Below are positions 58,430 to 64,000 of a stretch of 64,000 nucleotides of DNA, one piece after another (position 1 is the first letter of the stretch; each line of letters starts with the position of its first letter). A program made the translations under genes and the position numbers. The notes under the pieces were generated by a model. It was given only the letters and a program-made list of their open reading frames with translations, was not told where the DNA came from and made no database searches. This DNA is from Hypericum androsaemum (lineage: Eukaryota; Streptophyta; Magnoliopsida; Malpighiales; Hypericaceae). Location of the stretch: the NCBI GenBank assembly GCA_963995505.1, contig OZ023193.1, positions 6,160,521-6,224,520 of the forward strand, read 5' to 3'.

Positions 58430-61010
58430 GTGGTTATTTACCAAGTATTCGGATAGTCATAAAACCGACTATGAGATAACAACACTTATATCAAATGTTG
58501 TTCTATTTTAATCTGGGCTAGAATTTGATTCATTGAGAACACAGCAGTGTTAAATATTTTTTAGAAAATTTTGCCACATTTCAAATGTCTCATCCGATTC
58601 GAAAAAAATTGGTCAACTCAATAAGCCCGGATACCAAATTGAGTAAAGAAAACTTAGCTATGAGACCAATATAATTATTGTTTAACGATTTTTTTTGTAT
58701 TTTTTTGGTTCTGTTTTACATAAATCTTAATTTGTCCGTTTATTAAGTGTTTAAATATTTGGTGATAAAAAATATCTTCATCTATAATTTTTACCAAATT
58801 TTAACATAGTTCTGATAACATAGCTATAACTATGTTCTCATATTATAAACTGAATATTCTTGTGTTAAGTTGGAACAATGCGGAAGATGGTGATTATGGT
58901 AGGTGTTTTACTTTGCTTGGATTCGAGCTTTAACCCTTTTAGGTGAATTTGGCGGTGATAATTATATTGTGAGGATCATATCAAGATACGGGCGTATATT
59001 ATTGAATTGACGTGGCATAAGTTCTAGAATAGTTGTTTGATTCGCAACAATTCTCTATTTTACATTTTCCGTAACGTTTCTAGATTATTTATATTTGGAG
59101 ATTGGTGATTAATATATGTGATTTTTTTCAGAAATTCATTAATGTCATGCTTTCTCTTTTTTATTTTTGCTGTAATATGATATTTTTGTTGATTAATATA
59201 CGTATGCATCAAATGCTTGATGGCAATAAAAAAGTCATGTGGTAATTAGATGAAAATTAATAACTCATTACTGTACGAATTACCTTTATTGATGGTGTGA
59301 TATGATATAAATATTGATTTTTAGGAGACGTGTTAATCGTCTACTTCACGTGCGCCGCTTCAGTTCTATACAATTCAATCAAGGCGACAATAGTGATTAG
59401 ATGTGCATGGAAGACAAAACAATTATTGGGTTTGTAACCTAATCAACTTTGTGACTAATTAGAAAAGTAGAGAGTTAGTTCTATTCTAATCCAAATTGTC
59501 AAATTATTAAAAATTAATGTCTGGATATTATACGGTATAAAAATTCAATGAAGTTTGCGAACGTGTTTTCCCAAAAGTTACGTGGTTATCAAGCATTCAT
59601 TGAATGCGTAACAATCAATCAACTAATCCAATAGCACATGCTGGAATGATGTTGAAAATTAATTGAATCATTGCTCAATCGATGTTGATTTATACAATTA
59701 ATTTAAATTTAAATCGAATTAACATAATTTTTTAAAATGTTATAGAGTTTGATCCCTTGTGTTAGACACACCATATATATACTATAGTGGTGCATGAGTC
59801 AACATCTTACATTTTTACATAGCCAGTTGAATGCCAAAGATATATTTGTATTTTCTTGGGGTATAAAAAGATGTTCTAGTTTGGTATTTGACGTGGAGAT
59901 TCGACCTCTGTTATGCCATATATACGTTTATATACCGCAATTTATGATAGAAAATTAATCACAACTAATTGATGAGTCTCAACTGGTTTCTTTTCCGGAA
60001 ATTCTATGAAATTAGAAGAAGTAGACAATGCTATAACATTCCGACATTAAAGTATACCAAATGTTTACTAAGTATTGCTTAGCAAGTTTTTTGTTTTGCT
60101 AATCCTAAAAACATGAAACGGTTTCCAAGAGATATACAAAACGGTTGTTAGTAATAGAAAAATCTTATCAAAGTTTTTAAATATATTTCTAGTTAGATAA
60201 AGAATTTAAATATATTTTTTAAACCAAATTTTAATGAAAGCACATTCCAAATAATTTTACCGATAGCGCAGGTATATGCAAAATTTGGCCAAGAAATGGG
60301 CGATAATTCTGGAAGTAAAAGTTGGGATCCTCACGCCATCCTCGAGGACGAGGTACATAATAAACACAAGCGGTGGCGTGACATAGGTTTTTGGGAAATA
60401 CTCTTAAGTTCCTGTGTTTGATTAAATACATGCTAAGTTTTCTGTATTTGAAAAATGATCATATTATTTTTTTTATTTAATTTTATTATACTTTTAAGTT
60501 TTTCAATTAATTTTTTTCTTTTCTTATCATTGAAATGACAAAAATATTTTTAGAACAAAAAATAAAAAAATTGCTGTGTCACATCATCTCGATAATTTCA
60601 GTAAAAAAAAAAATCAAAGCAAAACCCAAAAAGGACTTGGCAGCGATTTGCCGAATACCTAGAAACACATACTCCCCTTTCTCTACTCCAAGCAAAACCC
60701 CAAAATTTGATTCCATTGGAAAAGTGTAAATTACCCAGTTGATTCGAGCTGGAGGAGGAAATTAAATGACACCCAGATAAAGAGTGGAGGTGTGGGGAGA
60801 AAATCGTTACAATTAATTGGGTGGAGCAATGGAATTCACAAGGATGAAGATTCTTGAAGAAGAAGACTAGGGTTTCCAATGGAGGACGGACCCGTCTCCA
60901 ACAGAGAAACGAATACAATTGAACGGGCCCTGAGGCTCCCGCCGAGAGAAGAAGACTAGGGTTTCTCTGGAAGGTTAAAGTTCGTCTTTTTTATTGTTCA
61001 GTGTATCTTT
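58430..61010. other. Gene-free stretch
   Basis: AT-rich spacer. 60,400-60,545 (GGGAAATACTCTTAAGTTCC... TTTTATTATACTTTTAAG) resembles one arm of the foldback element at 2,615; the other arm is not found. Confidence 0.4.
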
Positions 61011-62420
61011 TTTTTAAAGGTAAAAATAATTTTATTACTCCCAAATAGTTACAGGAAAGGGGAAAAGCTGGGATTGCACAGAGAGCAAACCGCAGCCTCC
61101 ACTCCTAGTACATACAAGAACCAGAATATACAGTTTACAAGCCAAGAAAAAACTAGGCCATAGTCTGTAAAACTATGGTTACATCTTGAAGCTGGAATTG
61201 TGAAGATAGTCCCGACCAAAAAGTCCACTCCGAGATTCGTTGTGACACCTCTAACAGCAATCTATCAACAGAGAAAGTTTCATTGTAAAAAATCACTATG
61301 TTTCTCGCCTTCCAAGTACACCAACAAACCGCGACAAATGAGGTGAACCAGACTTCTTTGCGCAGCTGACCACGCACCAGTCCAACCCATTGCTCAGGGA
61401 ATCCCAAATCTTCAACACCATGGGGCAGTGAAGGAAAAGATGGTCAGACGTTTCACGTTCAAGCATGCACAGAGGGCAAAACGAATCCGCCCGACCAACT
61501 AAACCAATCCTTTGCAGGTTATCCCTAGTCTTGATGCAACCCTGAAATGCCATTCAAAGAAAGCAGTTGACCTTGTACGGGATGAACTTAAGCCAACCGT
61601 CTTTGAGCACGACTGGGCCATCAAAAAAGAAACCATCGAACATCATCCGATAAAGACCCTTGACAAAGAACCCAGATATACGATCAGGTCTCCAAATGAA
61701 GCTGTCATCGCGTCCACACAGACCAGGATTAACGGGGAGCAAGGCCAACAAATATGCTAGCAAGTCCTCCTCCCATGTCCTGAGGTTCCTTCTCCAACGC
61801 AAACTCCAGCTCCATGCACCCGAGTCACCATCCCAAACACACTCATAGGAGCGCCTTTATCAGCTATCAGCATAAACAAGCGAGGGAACAACCTGGAAAG
61901 AGGCAAATCTGAGCACCATGCATCTTCCCAAAATCGAATCATGTCGCCTTTTCCCAAACTGACCCCCAGATTACGCCTAAAAGTAGAAGCAATAGCAACG
62001 CCGAAGGATGCCAGCTTCCATATATCGAGCTACGGTCCAGTGAATCGCAGGCAGAAGGGGACCCTAGAGAGTACCGAGGAAGATATGATATCCGGTGTTC
62101 CGTGGATCCCACGCACCACCCTGGCCCAAAGAGCATTGGGGTCTATAATGTAGCGCCATATCCACTTCAAAAGTACTACATCATTTTGAATATCAAGACG
62201 TATTAGATCCAGGCCGCCCTTGTCAACGAGGAGGCATACATGACTCCAAGATAAGAAAGATAAGGACCGCTTGGAAGGGTCGCCAGACCACAAGAACTTG
62301 CGCATCTTGCCCTCCAAGACTTTCAAAACACATGCAGGTACTTTAAACAAAGACATGTAAAAAATGGGTAAGCTTGATAAGTCTGCCTTTGCGAGCGTCA
62401 CCCGCCCACCAATCGCTTGC
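61011..62420 (-). pseudogene. LINE 3' part: end of reverse transcriptase and zinc-binding domain
   Basis: The minus strand begins KRQAIGGRVTLAKADLSS at the array edge. This is the conserved GGRVTL-type block after the RT palm in plant LINEs. It continues LWSGDPSKRSLSFLSW, then, with two frame changes, WRPDRISGFFVKGLY, the zf-RVT pattern CPLCMLERETSDHLFLHC and VCWCTWKARNIVIF. It ends VLQTMA-stop at 61,153, followed by about 140 bp and a poly(A) tail (T-run at about 61,010-61,017). Stops and shifts make it non-functional. Confidence 0.88.
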
Positions 62421-62810
62421 CTTTTCATGCCTTTTCTTGCCTTTTCTTTCCTTTTCTTGCCTTTTCATGCATTTTCTTGTATTTTCATGCATTTTCATGC
62501 CTTTTCAAGCCTTTTCATGCATTTTCATGCCTTTTCATACCTTTTCTTGCCTTTTCATGGCTTTTCTTACCTTTTCATGCCTTTTCTTGCATTTTCATGC
62601 CTTAACTTGCCTTTTCACGCCTTTTCTTTCCTTTTCTTGCCTTTTCATGCCTTTTCTTGAATTTTCTTGCCTTTTCATGCCTTTTCTTGCCTTTTCACGC
62701 CTTTTCTTACCATTTCTTGTCTTTTCTTGCCTTTTCATGCTTTTTCTTTCCTTTTCATGCCTTTTCTTCACTTTTCTTGCCTTTTCATTCTTTTTCTTCC
62801 CTACTCATGC
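62421..62810. repeat. Array of 39 head-to-tail 10-bp repeats
   Basis: Consensus CTTTTC(A/T)TGC, 39 units in strict 10-bp register without a single insertion or deletion; only substitutions (mainly positions 1, 7, 9, 10). It lies exactly between the minus-strand and plus-strand LINE parts. The first unit overlaps the LINE codons (GCATGAAAAGG on the minus strand). Because 10 is not a multiple of 3, each plus frame reads the same 10-residue repeat (LFMPFHAFSC) and stays open; this is a by-product, not a gene. Confidence 0.97.
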
Positions 62811-62839
62811 CTTTCTTATTCCCGGTAAAGCCTTAAAGC

Positions 62840-64000
62840 TTAAAGCCCATCAACACCCGAATCCACAATCCTCTCATTTCGTAGATCCTCCTCACAATAC
62901 ACTAGAACGGAGGTGGGATGGGCTCGGTCTTCTCTTGATCATGCCATGTTCGATAAAATCACGGACGAGTCTAGACTCCAGTTGGATTGTGAGCCGAGCT
63001 CTGCGGAGATCAAAAAAGCGATATGGGATTGCGATGGGGACAAGGCCCCGGGTCCAGATGGTTTTTACCTGGCTTTCTACAAGGCTTGTTGGAGTATCGT
63101 ATCCGAGGACGTGATCAATTTTGTTAAAAACTTCTTCCGTTCCTCCTCTCTGATGCCGCAGGTGAAGTCATCTTTCATTGCTCTCATTCCTAAACGTCAA
63201 GGAGCATGCCAGTTTAAAGATTGCTGCCCAATCTCTTTCGTTGGTAGTCTCTACAAGATTATTACCAAGATCCTCTCCGCCCACCTTAAGCAAGTCATCA
63301 GTCAAGTGGTCAGATCTGAACAATCTGGTTTTATCGAAGGGCGTCAGCTGTTAGATGGTGTGATGATATGCAGAGAAGTGGTGAATATGCTTAAGAAAAC
63401 CAGCGCAAAAAGGGTCCTTGTGAAGTTGGACTTTAAAAATGCTTTTGATAGCGTTTAATGGGCGTACATTGAAGACCTTCTTTATGCTATGGGCTTCGGC
63501 CCTCAATTTTGGAGCTGGATCTCTGGTTGTATTCGGGGATCATCCTCGTCGGTCCTTATCAACGGATCTCCATCTAGCCTTTTCTTATTGGAGCGAGGTC
63601 TTAAGCAAGGAGATTATATGCCTCCCTATCTGTTCTTGATTGCAGCTGAGAGTTCGGGCTTGATTCAAGGCATGTTTATCCCCAGGATGACTTCCAACCT
63701 TTGCCTCCTCCAATATGCGGATGACACCATCCTCTTCTCGAATGACTGTCACCAAAACCTCAGGAATCTCAAACTTATGCTTTTATCCTTTTCTTTGGTT
63801 TCAGGCCTAACCCTTAACTTTGATAAATATTCCATTATAGGCGTCAACTTGGATGAGGAGTGGATGGCTAGTGCTACTTCATGCTGGGAATGCAGGGGAT
63901 AAAAACTCCATTTCAAGTACATGGGTGTTCCTGTTGGTGCCTCTATGAAGCGGCGACGTCAATGAGAACTTGTGATTGAACTATTCGACAAGAAGCTCTC
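62840..64000 (+). pseudogene. LINE 5' part: reverse transcriptase (fingers and palm), inverted to the 3' part
   Basis: The plus strand reads WARSSLDHAMFDKITDE, then KAPGPDGFYLAFYKACW (RT start), FIALIPKRQGACQFKD, EQSGFIEGRQLLDGVM, VLVKLDFKNAFDSV with an in-frame TAA, SWISGCIRGSSSSVLINGSP, and the catalytic YADD box in LQYADDTILFSND (about 63,710-63,750). A second stop lies at about 63,899. The window ends at about ELFDKKLS, just before the block with which the minus-strand part begins. Dead copy. Confidence 0.9.

Noticed and set aside
62421..62810. CRISPR-like array
   Set aside because: No spacers, units are contiguous, and the context is a plant LINE.
62374..63114. Long plus-strand frame of 246 codons rich in Phe, Ser and Leu
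   Set aside because: Its first half is the decamer array, which is open in every plus frame because of the 10-bp period; the second half is out of the LINE reverse-transcriptase frame.

Overview
The window is nuclear DNA of a flowering plant, most likely a eudicot. The genes have many short GT-AG introns and plant-specific families (a group VII ERF factor, plant-type SAC phosphatase, SLOW WALKER2-like nucleolar protein). The spacers are AT-rich and full of typical plant transposons: Ty1-copia, Cassandra, hAT, Mutator-like foldback elements and LINEs. The species cannot be fixed from the sequence alone.

Layout. 1-20,000 is a tandem cluster of small cystatin-fold genes on the minus strand. Three copies read as intact (195, 143 and 157 codons). 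At least three are pseudogenes, and some fragments are only duplicated 3' flanks. The cluster is cut up by a copia element running off the left edge, a complete non-autonomous copia element (3,653-6,109), long-terminal-inverted-repeat elements, a LINE fragment and a small retroposon.

20,740-33,695 holds two conserved housekeeping genes on the minus strand. One is a NOC1/CEBPZ (SWA2) ribosome-biogenesis gene in 16 exons. The other is a SAC-domain phosphoinositide phosphatase in 14 exons. For both, the joined exons I read give a length divisible by three and an open frame.

34,000-46,500 is mostly gene-free. It contains a LINE fragment, a hAT element with an exact 8-bp target duplication, and two neighbouring solo LTRs.

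46,576-49,002 (+) is a four-exon DedA/VTT (SNARE-associated, TVP38-like) membrane protein gene. 49,700-53,700 has two nested foldback elements, a LINE tail and a Cassandra-type element whose LTR carries a 5S rRNA-like segment. 56,351-58,142 (-) is a two-exon group VII ERF gene (RAP2.12-like, N-terminal MCGGAII). 61,011-64,000 is a LINE whose 5' part is inverted relative to its 3' part. A 39-unit, indel-free array of a 10-bp repeat sits at the junction.

The genes do not form a functional unit; they are independent. The most unusual structures are the decamer array at the LINE inversion, the Cassandra/5S element and the remodelling of the cystatin-like genes by exon fusion.
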